A stretch of DNA of 64,000 nt. Source: Peptococcaceae bacterium UBA5767 (GTDB lineage: Bacteria > Bacillota > TC1 > UBA5767). The notes under the pieces are model-generated. The model was not told where the DNA came from, ran no database searches, and saw only the letters and a list, made by a program, of their open reading frames with translations. This document shows positions 7,912-17,246 of the stretch, piece after piece (position 1 is the stretch's first letter; the number at the start of each line of letters is the position of its first letter). The stretch lies in the NCBI GenBank assembly GCA_002418765.1, contig DIET01000016.1:30900-94899 (forward strand), written 5' to 3'. The translations under genes and the position numbers were made by a program.

Positions 7912-8604
7912 CTAAGGCAATTCCTGAAAAAGAGCGTCTGTCAGCACCACTGGTGCCCACTGCGCTTCAGGGAAGGTTGTATCATATTCCACATCAGAAA
8001 ACAGTTCCGGTAGAACATCCTGGAACATCTTCAAAATCGGTATGGCAATCTCTCTGGCTTGGGGGTGTGCCGTTTTATGCGCCCTTAACGCCAGAAAATG
8101 TCTCCATTCCCGGATATTGTAGGTCACCGCCATCTCCGTTTTCAAAGAATTGGGCAACACACTTCTGGCCTCCTGCGGAGAAGCTCCCCCTGCCAACATG
8201 GCAAAATAACTTTTTTCTGCCGCCAGGCAAGCCTCCTTCCAGAGACTGTAGAGGGGATCATCGTCCTGGTAAAAGCAAGGTCTGATGACCGTAATTTCCT
8301 GTCCAAACTTGTCCTTGTGATAGTTGCAGTAACGCGTTGATTCCTGAGAATAACTACCCAAACGATGTCTTACCACTTCATGGCTAACACCACGGTCTGT
8401 AATCAGCATCAGGGTAATTTTCTCATGCTCGATTACCGACTCATGACCGCTATTCATAATACTGCGGATAAAGCTGGTCTGAGACGTCGCATCCATCTGA
8501 TCTTCCGATTTGTAGCAGATACGGGCACATCGCTCCAATCTGCTCAGCATGTTCCTGTCGAGTTCCTCGGCCGGAATCAATACCCTGGCTCTCACAATCT
8601 TCAT
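7912..8604 (-). CDS. thyX: FAD-dependent thymidylate synthase
   Basis: A 230-residue ThyX protein, which makes dTMP from dUMP with methylene-tetrahydrofolate as carbon donor and FAD/NAD(P)H as reductant. The family signature RHRLGSYSQESTR lies near residues 79-91 and the C-terminal FLALRAHKTAHPQAREIA supplies the dUMP-binding arginine. AAGGAG is 8 bases before the ATG at 8604; an ATG at 8610 overlaps the mrnC stop. ThyX spares tetrahydrofolate from oxidation, which fits the folate-heavy content of the window. Confidence 0.96.
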   Translation of the reverse strand: MKIVRARVLIPAEELDRNMLSRLERCARICYKSEDQMDATSQTSFIRSIMNSGHESVIEHEKITLMLITDRGVSHEVVRHRLGSYSQESTRYCNYHKDKFGQEITVIRPCFYQDDDPLYSLWKEACLAAEKSYFAMLAGGASPQEARSVLPNSLKTEMAVTYNIREWRHFLALRAHKTAHPQAREIAIPILKMFQDVLPELFSDVEYDTTFPEAQWAPVVLTDALFQELP

Positions 8605-8606
8605 GA

Positions 8607-9005
8607 TCATTCTCCTTCAACCACTTGATACAGACATGCCATCGCCTGTTCAAGTTTATCTTCCTCCTGGGTCAACGCCAGGTATCCAACCAACGCTTCA
8701 TATCCGGTAGCCAACTTATACTCTGTCATATCAGCATTTTTGCGCACATGCCTGGCCTTGGCATTTCTGCCTCTGCGGGCCACAGCGCACTCTTCTTCAT
8801 CAAACAAGGATGTCACCATATGATAGGCACTGGCCTGAGCACTGGCCCGAACGTAGCAGACAACCTGCTTGTTGACCTCATGCATCCGATAGCAGCCACG
8901 CTCCAACACGCGCATACGCACCCTCAACTCAATCACAGCATCTCCAATATAGGCCAGCATCAAGGGAGCAATTTGCCTGGCATCCAAAGGACTCAACGGC
9001 TGCAT
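8607..9005 (-). CDS. mrnC: Mini-ribonuclease III
   Basis: 132 residues forming an RNase III catalytic domain without the double-stranded RNA-binding domain: LAYIGDAVIELRVR holds the signature acidic residues, and DMTEYKLATGYEALVGYLAL holds the second acidic pair. MrnC matures 23S rRNA ends. It starts directly after the cysS stop and its stop overlaps thyX, so it is translationally coupled on both sides. Confidence 0.95.
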   Translation of the reverse strand: MQPLSPLDARQIAPLMLAYIGDAVIELRVRMRVLERGCYRMHEVNKQVVCYVRASAQASAYHMVTSLFDEEECAVARRGRNAKARHVRKNADMTEYKLATGYEALVGYLALTQEEDKLEQAMACLYQVVEGE

Positions 9006-10412
9006 TTATGATTCCACCTTCCAGACAGGCCCGTCCTTGGTATCTTCTATGGTAATGCCCAAAGGCTTCAGCCCATCACGAATACGATCTGCCAAAACAA
9101 AATCTTTTTCTTCTCTGGCTGTCTTTCTCAGGGTTATGAGCAGTTCCATCAAGGATGCTGTCAAGCCTTCATCCACCGTTTCTATTGCTTGTTTTTCCTC
9201 CACGATGCCCAATATCTGGATGGCGAAATCAAAAAATACCTGTTGCGCACCCAACAGCTCTTCTTCAGGAAGGCCTGCATCCAGAGCTCTGTTGATCTCT
9301 TTGGTTAGATCAAAGAGAAATCCAATGCAAAGGGCTGTATTGAAATCATCATCCATCGCCTCTTCCATCTTAAGACGATAGCTCTCCCAAAGAGCCATGT
9401 TGGAGGGTACCCCAGAACTGTCTTGCAAAACCAGCTTCAGACGGTTCCAAGTATTCTGAAGTTTGGCCAACGCCTTCTGATCTTCTTTTAACTTCTGATC
9501 ACTAAAATCCAAAGGGTTTCGGTAATGGGTCCCCAAAAGAAAGAAGCGTACCACCTGTCCAGAAAATTTCTCCAAAACTTCCCTGACCAAGAAAAAATTT
9601 CCCAGTGACTTGCTCATTTTCTCCTGATTGACCGTAATGAAACCATTGTGCATCCAATAGTTGGCAAACGTCTCTCCCGTATATCCCTCCGACTGGGCAA
9701 TTTCATTTTCATGATGAGGAAAAATTAGGTCATACCCTCCACCGTGAATATCAAAGGTAGGACCTACATATTTCAAACTCATGGCCGAGCACTCAATATG
9801 CCATCCCGGTCTGCCCTTGCCCCAGGGACTGTCCCAGGAAGGCTCACCCGGCTTCACTTTCTTCCAAAGAGAGAAATCCAGCGGATCTCTCTTTTCCTCC
9901 CCAATGTCCACCCGGGCGCCCGATTTCAGGTCATCCAAATCACGCCTCGACAATTTGCCATAGTCCTTAAAACTACGCACCTCAAAATAAACATTGCCGT
10001 CCACATCATAAGCATACCCTTTGTCGACCAACGTTTTCACCATATCAATGATATCATCCATATGCTGACTGACCCGTGGATGCATGGTCGCATCTCGCAC
10101 GCCAAGACTGTGCGCATCCTTCTTGTACTCCTCGATGTACCGAGAAGCCAATGCCATGGGCTCTTCGGCAAGTTCCAGGGCTTTGTTAATGATCTTGTCA
10201 TCAATATCCGTAAAATTCTGGATATACGTGACCTCATATCCCTTATACTCCAGATATTTTCGAATGGCATCAAACGCAACCATAGGCCTGGCATTGCCAA
10301 TATGTATATAATTGTAGGTGGTCGGACCGCAGACATACATCGATACCTTGCCCTCATGCACAGGCTTAAACTCAACTTTTTCACGGTCCATGGTATTGTA
10401 TAGTTTCAACAT
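9006..10412 (-). CDS. cysS: Cysteinyl-tRNA synthetase
   Basis: 468 residues, normal for CysRS. The class I signature appears as YNYIHIGNARP near residue 33-43 and the KMSKSLGN loop near residue 265. Zinc ligands are present at CGPTTYN and in WHIECSAMS followed by HHENEIAQSE. It charges tRNA-Cys. Position between gltX and mrnC is canonical for Firmicutes except that cysE is absent between gltX and cysS. No T-box leader is present. Confidence 0.98.
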   Translation of the reverse strand: MLKLYNTMDREKVEFKPVHEGKVSMYVCGPTTYNYIHIGNARPMVAFDAIRKYLEYKGYEVTYIQNFTDIDDKIINKALELAEEPMALASRYIEEYKKDAHSLGVRDATMHPRVSQHMDDIIDMVKTLVDKGYAYDVDGNVYFEVRSFKDYGKLSRRDLDDLKSGARVDIGEEKRDPLDFSLWKKVKPGEPSWDSPWGKGRPGWHIECSAMSLKYVGPTFDIHGGGYDLIFPHHENEIAQSEGYTGETFANYWMHNGFITVNQEKMSKSLGNFFLVREVLEKFSGQVVRFFLLGTHYRNPLDFSDQKLKEDQKALAKLQNTWNRLKLVLQDSSGVPSNMALWESYRLKMEEAMDDDFNTALCIGFLFDLTKEINRALDAGLPEEELLGAQQVFFDFAIQILGIVEEKQAIETVDEGLTASLMELLITLRKTAREEKDFVLADRIRDGLKPLGITIEDTKDGPVWKVES

Positions 10413-10421
10413 TTTCTTCTC

Positions 10422-11882
10422 CTATAGCTCCAACCCCAGGTTTTGCGAAATTCTCTGTTTCACTTCTCGCACACCCAAGACAGGAATCAGTTCGTGCATC
10501 TCTGGCCCACTCATCAAACCAGTCAGGGCAATCCGCACTGGCATAAATACCTGTTTGCCCTTCAGGTCAAGATCCTTCATTGTCTCTGAAAAACATGCTT
10601 TAACCACGATGGGGTCAAGTGCTTCCTTTTCCTCCAGCGCCCGTACAAAACGCTTAAGCATCCCTGGTATATAGTCTTTGGCCATCAGTTCGCTTGCTTC
10701 TTCGTCCTCGATCTTTCGTGAGGCAAAAAAAAGCTCCGCCTTCTCCGTGATCTGAGACAAATGATCAAGCCCTGTTTTCACCACAGACACAATCTTCTTC
10801 ACCCTGTCATAGTCTGCTGCCACCGTATTCTCCTGCAAATAACCCGCTGAGATCAGATAGGGAAGACACAAACGAGTCAGTTCGTCGTCGTCTTTGCGCT
10901 GAATGTGCTGATGATTAATCCAGTTCAGTTTGTCTTCATCAAAAACAGCAGGGTTTTTGGCTACGCGATCCAAATCAAAGCGCTTTTCTAATTCCTCCAG
11001 AGAAAACAACTCTTCTTCCCCCTCAGGAGACCAGCCCAGCAAAACCAAAAAATTGACCAGCCCTTCCGGCAAGAATCCAGCATCCATATAATTAACCACA
11101 GATGTCGAACCATGCCGCTTGCTCATTTTACTTTTATCCTTGCCCAAAATAAGCGATACGTGAGCAAAACACGGTTTTTCTGCCTGCAATGCCTCATAGA
11201 TTAAGATCTGTCTGGGTGTATTGGAGAGATGCTCCTCACCTCGAATCACATGCGTGATATGCATGGTGATATCATCAATAACAACCGCAAAATTATACGT
11301 GGGAATTCCATCCGATTTGAGGATAACAAAGTCTCCGATACCCGCCGAATCAAAACTCACACGACCCCGGACCAAGTCATCGATAATCACATCCTGGTCG
11401 TCAGGAACCCGAAAGCGAATCACTGGTTTTCTTCCCTCAGCACGATACCCGTCTTCCTCTGCCGCACTTAAATGCCGACAGCGGCCATCATATCGGGGCA
11501 TCTCACTGTTTTGTTTTTGTTCTTCACGCATGGCTTCTAGTTCATCCGGAGAGCAATAACAACGATACGCATGGCCAGATTGCATCAACTTTTCAATATA
11601 CTCCTGATAAAGCGGCAATCGTTCCGTCTGACGATAAGGGCCGTACGCTCCTCCTGCATCCACTCCTTCGTTCCAATGAATGCCAACCCAACGCAGAGCA
11701 GCCTTGATGTCTTCCTCCGATTCCCTTGATGAGCGTTCCAAGTCTGTATCTTCAATCCGCAATATAAAATCTCCGCCGTGTTTCTTGGCATAGAGATAAT
11801 TAAACAAAGCCGACCGGGCGCCTCCAATATGCAACGGCCCCGTAGGACTAGGCGCAAACCGTAACCTTACTTTTTCCATCAT
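10422..11882 (-). CDS. gltX: Glutamyl-tRNA synthetase
   Basis: 486 residues of a discriminating or non-discriminating GluRS. The class I HIGH-type motif is in FAPSPTGPLHIGGARSALFN at the N-terminus and the KMSKRHG loop near residue 253. A zinc-like CYCSPDELEAMREEQ segment follows the nucleotide fold, and the alpha-helical anticodon-binding domain occupies the C-terminal 170 residues. GGAGG lies 6 bases before the first of two ATGs. It is followed by cysS after 9 bases. Confidence 0.98.
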   Translation of the reverse strand: MMEKVRLRFAPSPTGPLHIGGARSALFNYLYAKKHGGDFILRIEDTDLERSSRESEEDIKAALRWVGIHWNEGVDAGGAYGPYRQTERLPLYQEYIEKLMQSGHAYRCYCSPDELEAMREEQKQNSEMPRYDGRCRHLSAAEEDGYRAEGRKPVIRFRVPDDQDVIIDDLVRGRVSFDSAGIGDFVILKSDGIPTYNFAVVIDDITMHITHVIRGEEHLSNTPRQILIYEALQAEKPCFAHVSLILGKDKSKMSKRHGSTSVVNYMDAGFLPEGLVNFLVLLGWSPEGEEELFSLEELEKRFDLDRVAKNPAVFDEDKLNWINHQHIQRKDDDELTRLCLPYLISAGYLQENTVAADYDRVKKIVSVVKTGLDHLSQITEKAELFFASRKIEDEEASELMAKDYIPGMLKRFVRALEEKEALDPIVVKACFSETMKDLDLKGKQVFMPVRIALTGLMSGPEMHELIPVLGVREVKQRISQNLGLEL

Positions 11883-11939
11883 TTTATTCCTCCTCTATCC
11901 GTATCCATATTGTAACATAAGCTAAAGAGAGTCCCCAGC

Positions 11940-13094
11940 CTAAACAGCGCCGACCAGTGTACATACAGCCTGCGCCGCCATACCTTCCTCTCGGCCGCAA
12001 AAACCCAATTTCTCTGTGGTAGTCGCCTGAATGCCCACCATCTGAATGTCCACATGCAGAACACTGGCCAAATTTTCTCGCATGATAGGCAAATAAGGAG
12101 CCAATTTAGGATTTTCCGCCACCAACACCACGTCAAGATTGTTCACCCGGTAACCGTTCTTTTGGATCAATCCATAAACCTTCTCCAGCAATACGAGACT
12201 GGATATCTTCCGAAAGGACTCGTCGGTATCTGGAAAATGCTGCCCAATATCACCCAGAGCCAAAGCCCCCAGCAGAGCATCCATCACGGCATGTGCTAAG
12301 ACGTCACCGTCAGAATGAGCCAACAGCCCTTTTTTACTCTTGATCTTCACCCCGCCCAGCACCAAATCCAAACCCGTCTGCAGACGGTGTACATCATATC
12401 CCAGACCCACCCGCAAAGGTAGCGTCTCCAGGCACTTTTGTCTCATCCAATACAAATCCTCAGGCTTTGTAATCTTTCTATTGTTAACATCGCCCTCCAC
12501 CATGCGCACGGCCACTCCACGGCTTTCCACAAGCGACGCTTCATCGGTGTAGACGCCTCCCTCTGCTGATGCCAGTGCCTCAAGCAGCGTTTTTCGTGCA
12601 AATACCTGTGGCGTCTGCACAGCTCGCAAAAGACGACGATCCCATGTCCTTTCCACCAGATCCCCCTGAAAAGACTTGATGGTGTCCACCAAATCAATGC
12701 CTGGGATAACGGCAACATCACCTGCTTCCATACGCTCAAGAAGACGTATCCACATAGGTGACGAAACAAAAGGCCGCACACCATCGTGTACAGCCACTAC
12801 TTCCATCTTTGCAGAAATATACCTAGCGCCGCATCGCACCGAATCGATTCTCTCTTGACCACCGGCCACCACATGTGTCAGCTTGCTGTAGCGTCTCTGG
12901 TATGAATCCGACAGTTCAGACAAATACGCTTCCGGTAATACAAGCACCATTTCTTTCGTCTGTGTATCCTTTTGAAAAAAATCCAGGGAATATTCCAAAA
13001 TAGATTGATTCCCTACCCGCAAAAACTGCTTGGGTATGTCCTCGCCCATTCTCGATCCTTTTCCGCTGGCAACAATGACAACTCCTACATTCAT
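11940..13094 (-). CDS. ispDF: Bifunctional IspD-IspF isoprenoid enzyme
   Basis: A 384-residue fusion of two MEP-pathway enzymes. Residues 1-225 are IspD (cytidylyltransferase) with VIVASGKGSRMGEDIPKQF and VAVHDGVRPFV. Residues about 228-384 are IspF (MEcPP synthase) with GYDVHRL, LLAHSDGDVLAHAVMDALLGA, GDIGQHFPDT and the TTTEKLGFCGREEG end. The fusion brings the third and fifth steps of the pathway together; ispE, which works between them, is 42 kb away in this window. The fused form is well known in alphaproteobacteria and occurs in some Clostridia, while Bacillus has two genes. Confidence 0.97.
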   Translation of the reverse strand: MNVGVVIVASGKGSRMGEDIPKQFLRVGNQSILEYSLDFFQKDTQTKEMVLVLPEAYLSELSDSYQRRYSKLTHVVAGGQERIDSVRCGARYISAKMEVVAVHDGVRPFVSSPMWIRLLERMEAGDVAVIPGIDLVDTIKSFQGDLVERTWDRRLLRAVQTPQVFARKTLLEALASAEGGVYTDEASLVESRGVAVRMVEGDVNNRKITKPEDLYWMRQKCLETLPLRVGLGYDVHRLQTGLDLVLGGVKIKSKKGLLAHSDGDVLAHAVMDALLGALALGDIGQHFPDTDESFRKISSLVLLEKVYGLIQKNGYRVNNLDVVLVAENPKLAPYLPIMRENLASVLHVDIQMVGIQATTTEKLGFCGREEGMAAQAVCTLVGAV

Positions 13095-13102
13095 GGCTTC
13101 AC

Positions 13103-14173
13103 CTATCTGGGTCTGGCAAAAATCATCCGGCCGGCAGCCGTCTGTAAAACACTGGTCACTTCCACATTGATGGTATCCCCCACCAAGCCCTTGCCATTCT
13201 CGATGACCACCATAGTACCGTCATCCAGGTAACCGATTCCCTGGCTGGCTTCCTTGCCCTCTTTCATGATTTTGATCGTAAACTCTTCTCCTGGCAAAAC
13301 CACCGGCTTAAGGGCATTGGAAAGCTCATTGATATTGAGCACCTTCACCCCCTGGAGCTGAGCTACTTTATTCAGATTGTAATCATTGGTCAGGATGGGC
13401 ATGCCCATTTCCTGCCCCATTTTAACCAACTTGGCATCCACCTCGGTAATTTCTGGATAATCCAATTTCTCGATTTCCACCGTAATATCGTTTTCTTTTT
13501 GCATCATAGACAAAATATCCAGCCCGCTTCGTCCCCGGTTCCGCTTCAGAGAATCCGACGAATCAGCAATCTTTTGCAGTTCCTCCAGAACAAAATTCGG
13601 TATCACCAAAGCTCCGTCGATAAAACCACTTTTGGCAATATCATAGATCCTCCCATCGATGATCACTGACGTATCCACCAGCTTATTGATACCCATTGGC
13701 AAATGCGTGTCGTTTTTATGCCTGCCTGCTCGGCTTCTGCTGACCACCGATGGCAAAATACGAATCAAGTCTTCTCTTCGTTTGGCTCCAATCATCCAGC
13801 CGATATAAGCAAAAAAGAAAGCCAGCAACACATAGAAATAAGGTCCCACAAGGGGCAATTTGTAAATGGAGTTTCCCAATAGGATGGCCAAAATCAAGCC
13901 CATCACCGTACCAGCAATACCTCCGAATATTTCTTGGCTTGTCATGTTATCAACACTGACACGAATCAATTTGGCCAGTTTTTCCAGACCAAGCAAAACA
14001 AAATGGGCAACCAGATAGCTGGTCAGAGTCGCTCCAATCAGTACCAGGATCATATAGGCCAGATTGGCTTCTAACTCCGTAGACAAATAAAGAGAAAAAC
14101 CTCTGCCAATGAGCAGGTATAGTGGAACAGCCACCATCCCTGTCATGACCAATTTAATAATATTTCTTAACAT
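13103..14173 (-). CDS. PIN/TRAM domain membrane protein (YacL family)
   Basis: 356 residues from the ATG at 14173, which has AAGGAG 6 bases upstream. Four hydrophobic segments in the first 125 residues anchor the protein, then a PIN ribonuclease-like domain (KLVDTSVIIDGRIYDIAKSGF, ... LDILSMMQKE ... ILTNDYNLNKVA) is followed by a C-terminal TRAM RNA-binding domain (residues about 290-356, GIGYLDDGTMVVIENG). Membrane-tethered nuclease function is presumed from the domains. It sits directly before ispDF, as in Bacillus. Confidence 0.94.
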   Translation of the reverse strand: MLRNIIKLVMTGMVAVPLYLLIGRGFSLYLSTELEANLAYMILVLIGATLTSYLVAHFVLLGLEKLAKLIRVSVDNMTSQEIFGGIAGTVMGLILAILLGNSIYKLPLVGPYFYVLLAFFFAYIGWMIGAKRREDLIRILPSVVSRSRAGRHKNDTHLPMGINKLVDTSVIIDGRIYDIAKSGFIDGALVIPNFVLEELQKIADSSDSLKRNRGRSGLDILSMMQKENDITVEIEKLDYPEITEVDAKLVKMGQEMGMPILTNDYNLNKVAQLQGVKVLNINELSNALKPVVLPGEEFTIKIMKEGKEASQGIGYLDDGTMVVIENGKGLVGDTINVEVTSVLQTAAGRMIFARPR

Positions 14174-14275
14174 GCACATCTCCTTATAAATTCGAATGAA
14201 TGAAAAAAATGAATAAATAATATAAAAAAACAAATGGTATCTCTTACGTCATAAACACATTTTCTAAGACATGAG

Positions 14276-14302
14276 AAAAGGTTTGCAACGACAAACCTTT
14301 TT
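14276..14302. terminator. Terminator after carD (usable in both directions)
   Basis: The arms AAAAGGTTTG and CAAACCTTTT with a 6-base loop form a symmetric hairpin with U-rich flanks on both strands. On the minus strand it lies about 40 bases after the carD stop. Confidence 0.85.
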
Positions 14303-14340
14303 CATTCAAGGTTAACCCAGACATCATGAATCCGCAAGCG

Positions 14341-14829
14341 TTATTCATCGTTTTTTTTAAGGAATTCCAAGATGATTTCCTTGGCTTCATTCTGTTCGAT
14401 ATCGCTGGAGATGGCCACCTCGCTGATCAAGAGTCCCACCGAGTTCTCCAACATCTTCTTCTCGCCCGCCGAAAGGCCACGTTCCTGGTCCCGAATGTAG
14501 AGATCCTTAATGACCTCAGAAATATCTTCAATTTCTCCTGTTTTTAATTTTTCCATATTGGCACGGTACCGATGATTCCAGTTATCGGACAAATCTCTGC
14601 TTTTTTCTTCAAGTACATCAAATGCTTTTTTCATTTGCAGTTCTGTGTTCACCTTGCGCAAACCGAGTTGTTTGGCGTTGTCTACCGGAACCATCACCTG
14701 CATGTCATTGATGTCCAAACCAATCACATAATACTCTTTCTCTTTGCCCATAACTTCTTGTTTCTCAATGTTTAAGATTTCTCCCGCGCCATGCATGGGA
14801 TATACAATTTTCTGCCCTACTTTAAACAT
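14341..14829 (-). CDS. CarD family RNA polymerase-interacting regulator
   Basis: 162 residues. The N-terminal RNAP-interaction (Tudor-like) domain reads FKVGQKIVYPMHGAGEILNIE, and the rest is a helical domain ending in acidic and lysine-rich residues. CarD proteins bind the polymerase beta subunit and stabilise open promoter complexes. The ATG at 14829 has GGAGG 7 bases upstream; a longer frame is not supported. In many Clostridia carD lies near disA between radA and yacL; here disA is missing from this slot. Confidence 0.94.
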   Translation of the reverse strand: MFKVGQKIVYPMHGAGEILNIEKQEVMGKEKEYYVIGLDINDMQVMVPVDNAKQLGLRKVNTELQMKKAFDVLEEKSRDLSDNWNHRYRANMEKLKTGEIEDISEVIKDLYIRDQERGLSAGEKKMLENSVGLLISEVAISSDIEQNEAKEIILEFLKKNDE

Positions 14830-14885
14830 AGCTTTACCTCCACATAACCTATGTCTAGTATAGCACAAAATGAGGAAACTCGCAT

Positions 14886-14913
14886 ATTATCATGTTTCTT
14901 GGGTTCATGTCAA
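14886..14913 (-). promoter_or_regulatory. Sigma-A promoter of carD
   Basis: TTGACA, a 16-base spacer and GATAAT lie on the minus strand right after the radA stop. A second good -10 (TATACT, 14857-14862) lies nearer to the gene, so tandem promoters are possible. Confidence 0.7.
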
Positions 14914-14914
14914 C

Positions 14915-16273
14915 TTATGAGGAGAATACTTTCAAAACTGCTTCTTTCAGGTGATGCACACCCACCAGCTTCACGGGCAAATCAGACGGCATTCTGGCCA
15001 CCATATCTTGTGGAACGATAATGGTGTGATACCCAAGACCATGCGCCTCATTGATCCGTTTTTCCAGTTGAGGAACAACCCTAATTTCCCCTCCCAATCC
15101 CACTTCTCCTAGGGCCAATGTATCATGAGGGAAAACTTGATCCTTCAAGGAAGAAGCAATCGACAAACAAACCGCCAGATCAGCCGCCGTCTCGCTTACC
15201 TTCATCCCTCCTGCCACATTGATATACACATCCTGATCAGACAAGACATAATGCATCTTTTTTTCTAATATGGCGAGCATCAAGAGCAACCGATTGAGAT
15301 CATAGCCTGTGGCCAGACGTCTGGGATTGCCAAACACACTGCGGGTACATAATGCTTGGATCTCCAACAAAAATACCCTAGACCCCTCCAGCGCAGGATA
15401 GACCACCATGCCAGAGGAAGGCATTTTGCGTGACAAAAAAAGCTCCGCCGGATTATCGATACCCATGAGTCCTTGACTTTTCATTTCAAAAATGCCAATT
15501 TCATGCGTCGAACCAAACCGATTCTTGACAGCCCTAAGCACCCGGAATTCCAGATTCTTATCCCCTTCCAAATAAAGAACCGTGTCCACCATGTGTTCCA
15601 GCACCCGTGGTCCTGCCAAACTTCCGGATTTGGTAACATGCCCCACCAAAATAATAATGCGGTCAGCACCCTTGGCTTCTAAAAGCAATCGCATGGCACA
15701 TTCTCTGACCTGAGAAACACTGCCCGGAGCACTGCTGATATGCTCGGTATACACCGTTTGGATCGAATCCACAATAACGATCTTGGGATTTTCCTGATTC
15801 ATTTTGGCCAAAATCCGTTCCATATTGTTTTCAGGTAACAACAATATGTGCTCGCCTGTCACGCCCAAACGCTCCGCTCGCATTTTGATCTGGGTCACCG
15901 ATTCCTCGCCGCTCACATACATCAGTCGCTCTTTGGCTGCCAGCTTCGCTGCGCTCTGCAAGAGCAATGTCGACTTACCAATCCCTGGATTCCCTCCCAA
16001 TAGCACCAGAGAGTCTGGGACAAATCCTCCACCGAGCACCCTGTCGAGTTCCTCCAAGCCGGTCAGCATCCTGTTTCTGGTTTCATGCGCCACACTAGCC
16101 AGAGAAACCACTTTCCCTTCCGGCTGCCACGCTTTGGTATTATCAGTACGAAGGGATACGCTCCTCTCCTCCACCAATGTATTCCATGATCCACATCCGG
16201 GACATTTGCCCATCCATTTGGGAGACTCATGTCCACAATCCTGACAGACGAATACACTTTTTTCTTTGGCCAT
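14915..16273 (-). CDS. radA: DNA repair protein RadA (Sms)
   Basis: 452 residues with the three RadA parts: an N-terminal zinc finger (FVCQDCGHESPKWMGKCPGCG), a RecA-like ATPase with Walker A GGNPGIGKSTLL and the RadA-specific KNRFGSTHEIG motif, and a C-terminal Lon-like domain (LALGEVGLGGEIR). It helps branch migration and processing of recombination intermediates. Start at the ATG at 16273, 4 bases after dusB. Confidence 0.98.
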   Translation of the reverse strand: MAKEKSVFVCQDCGHESPKWMGKCPGCGSWNTLVEERSVSLRTDNTKAWQPEGKVVSLASVAHETRNRMLTGLEELDRVLGGGFVPDSLVLLGGNPGIGKSTLLLQSAAKLAAKERLMYVSGEESVTQIKMRAERLGVTGEHILLLPENNMERILAKMNQENPKIVIVDSIQTVYTEHISSAPGSVSQVRECAMRLLLEAKGADRIIILVGHVTKSGSLAGPRVLEHMVDTVLYLEGDKNLEFRVLRAVKNRFGSTHEIGIFEMKSQGLMGIDNPAELFLSRKMPSSGMVVYPALEGSRVFLLEIQALCTRSVFGNPRRLATGYDLNRLLLMLAILEKKMHYVLSDQDVYINVAGGMKVSETAADLAVCLSIASSLKDQVFPHDTLALGEVGLGGEIRVVPQLEKRINEAHGLGYHTIIVPQDMVARMPSDLPVKLVGVHHLKEAVLKVFSS

Positions 16274-16277
16274 ATCG

Positions 16278-17246
16278 CTATCCTTTTTGCCTTTCTAAGA
16301 ATGCATTCAAAAGCGCTATCAACGTCTTCTCGTCCTCAGCCTGATTGATTTCATCTCTTAACCTTGCTGCTCCTGTGCCGTTTTTAATATACCAGGACAA
16401 CTGCTTACGCATTTCCCTGACACCCACCCGTTCGCCTTTGTAATGCACTGCCAAACGCAGATGCTTTAGAGCCATGGCTATTTTTTCTTCCATTGTAGGA
16501 AAAACAGGCTTCTCTTGCGCCAGCACAGCAAGATTTTGCCGAATCAGCCAGGGATTGCCAAAAGAACCACGCCCGATCATCACAGCCTGACAGCCTGTTT
16601 CAGCCAGCATACGGCTGGCGTCGGTCGGTTCCCAAATATCCCCATTACCGATCACCGGGACATCCACCCGACTCACTACTTCAGCAATCACCTGCCAATC
16701 TGCCTGACCAGAATAAAACTGATCCCTGGTACGTCCATGCACCGCAATGGCCGCCACACCCAAACCCTGAATGGTTTTGGCCATACTCAATACATTGACA
16801 GAAGAAACATCAAAGCCCTTTCGCAGTTTCACCGTAACGGGAACATCAACAGCATTGACCAATGCCTCCACCGCCCGATAGGCTACATCCGGCTCTTTCA
16901 TCAGAGCCGCCCCTTCCCCGTTCTTCACCACCTTAGGCGCAGGACACCCCATATTGAAATCAATCCATTGGGCACCACGCTCGACCATAATCCTGGCCGC
17001 AGGAGTCAAAAACTCCGGGTCTCTGCCAAAAATTTGCACAGCAATGGGACCTTCTTCATCCTGGATATCCATCAACTCGAAGGTTTTTTGATTGCGATAT
17101 ACCAAAGCTTTGTCGCTAATCATCTCTGTATACACGGCGCCAGCGCCCATTTCCTTGGCAATCAAGCGAAACGCTTTGTCCGATATGCCCGCCAATGGTG
17201 CTGCCAGAACCTGATTGTCAATCTGCAAATGGCCTATACTCCACAT
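16278..17246 (-). CDS. dusB: tRNA dihydrouridine synthase (DusB type)
   Basis: 322-residue FMN-dependent TIM barrel. LAAPLAGISDKAFRLIAKEMGAG and the catalytic-cysteine segment DFNMGCPAPKVVKNGEGAAL are diagnostic, followed by VTVKLRKGFD, AIAVHGRTRDQFYSG and VIGNGDIWEP. It reduces uridines in tRNA D-loops. It follows coaX with no gap, as in many Firmicutes. Confidence 0.97.
   Translation of the reverse strand: MWSIGHLQIDNQVLAAPLAGISDKAFRLIAKEMGAGAVYTEMISDKALVYRNQKTFELMDIQDEEGPIAVQIFGRDPEFLTPAARIMVERGAQWIDFNMGCPAPKVVKNGEGAALMKEPDVAYRAVEALVNAVDVPVTVKLRKGFDVSSVNVLSMAKTIQGLGVAAIAVHGRTRDQFYSGQADWQVIAEVVSRVDVPVIGNGDIWEPTDASRMLAETGCQAVMIGRGSFGNPWLIRQNLAVLAQEKPVFPTMEEKIAMALKHLRLAVHYKGERVGVREMRKQLSWYIKNGTGAARLRDEINQAEDEKTLIALLNAFLERQKG

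Noticed and set aside
11883..11939. T-box leader before gltX or cysS
   Set aside because: The gaps before both synthetase genes are too short and lack the conserved T-box sequence; both genes sit inside a run of cotranscribed genes.
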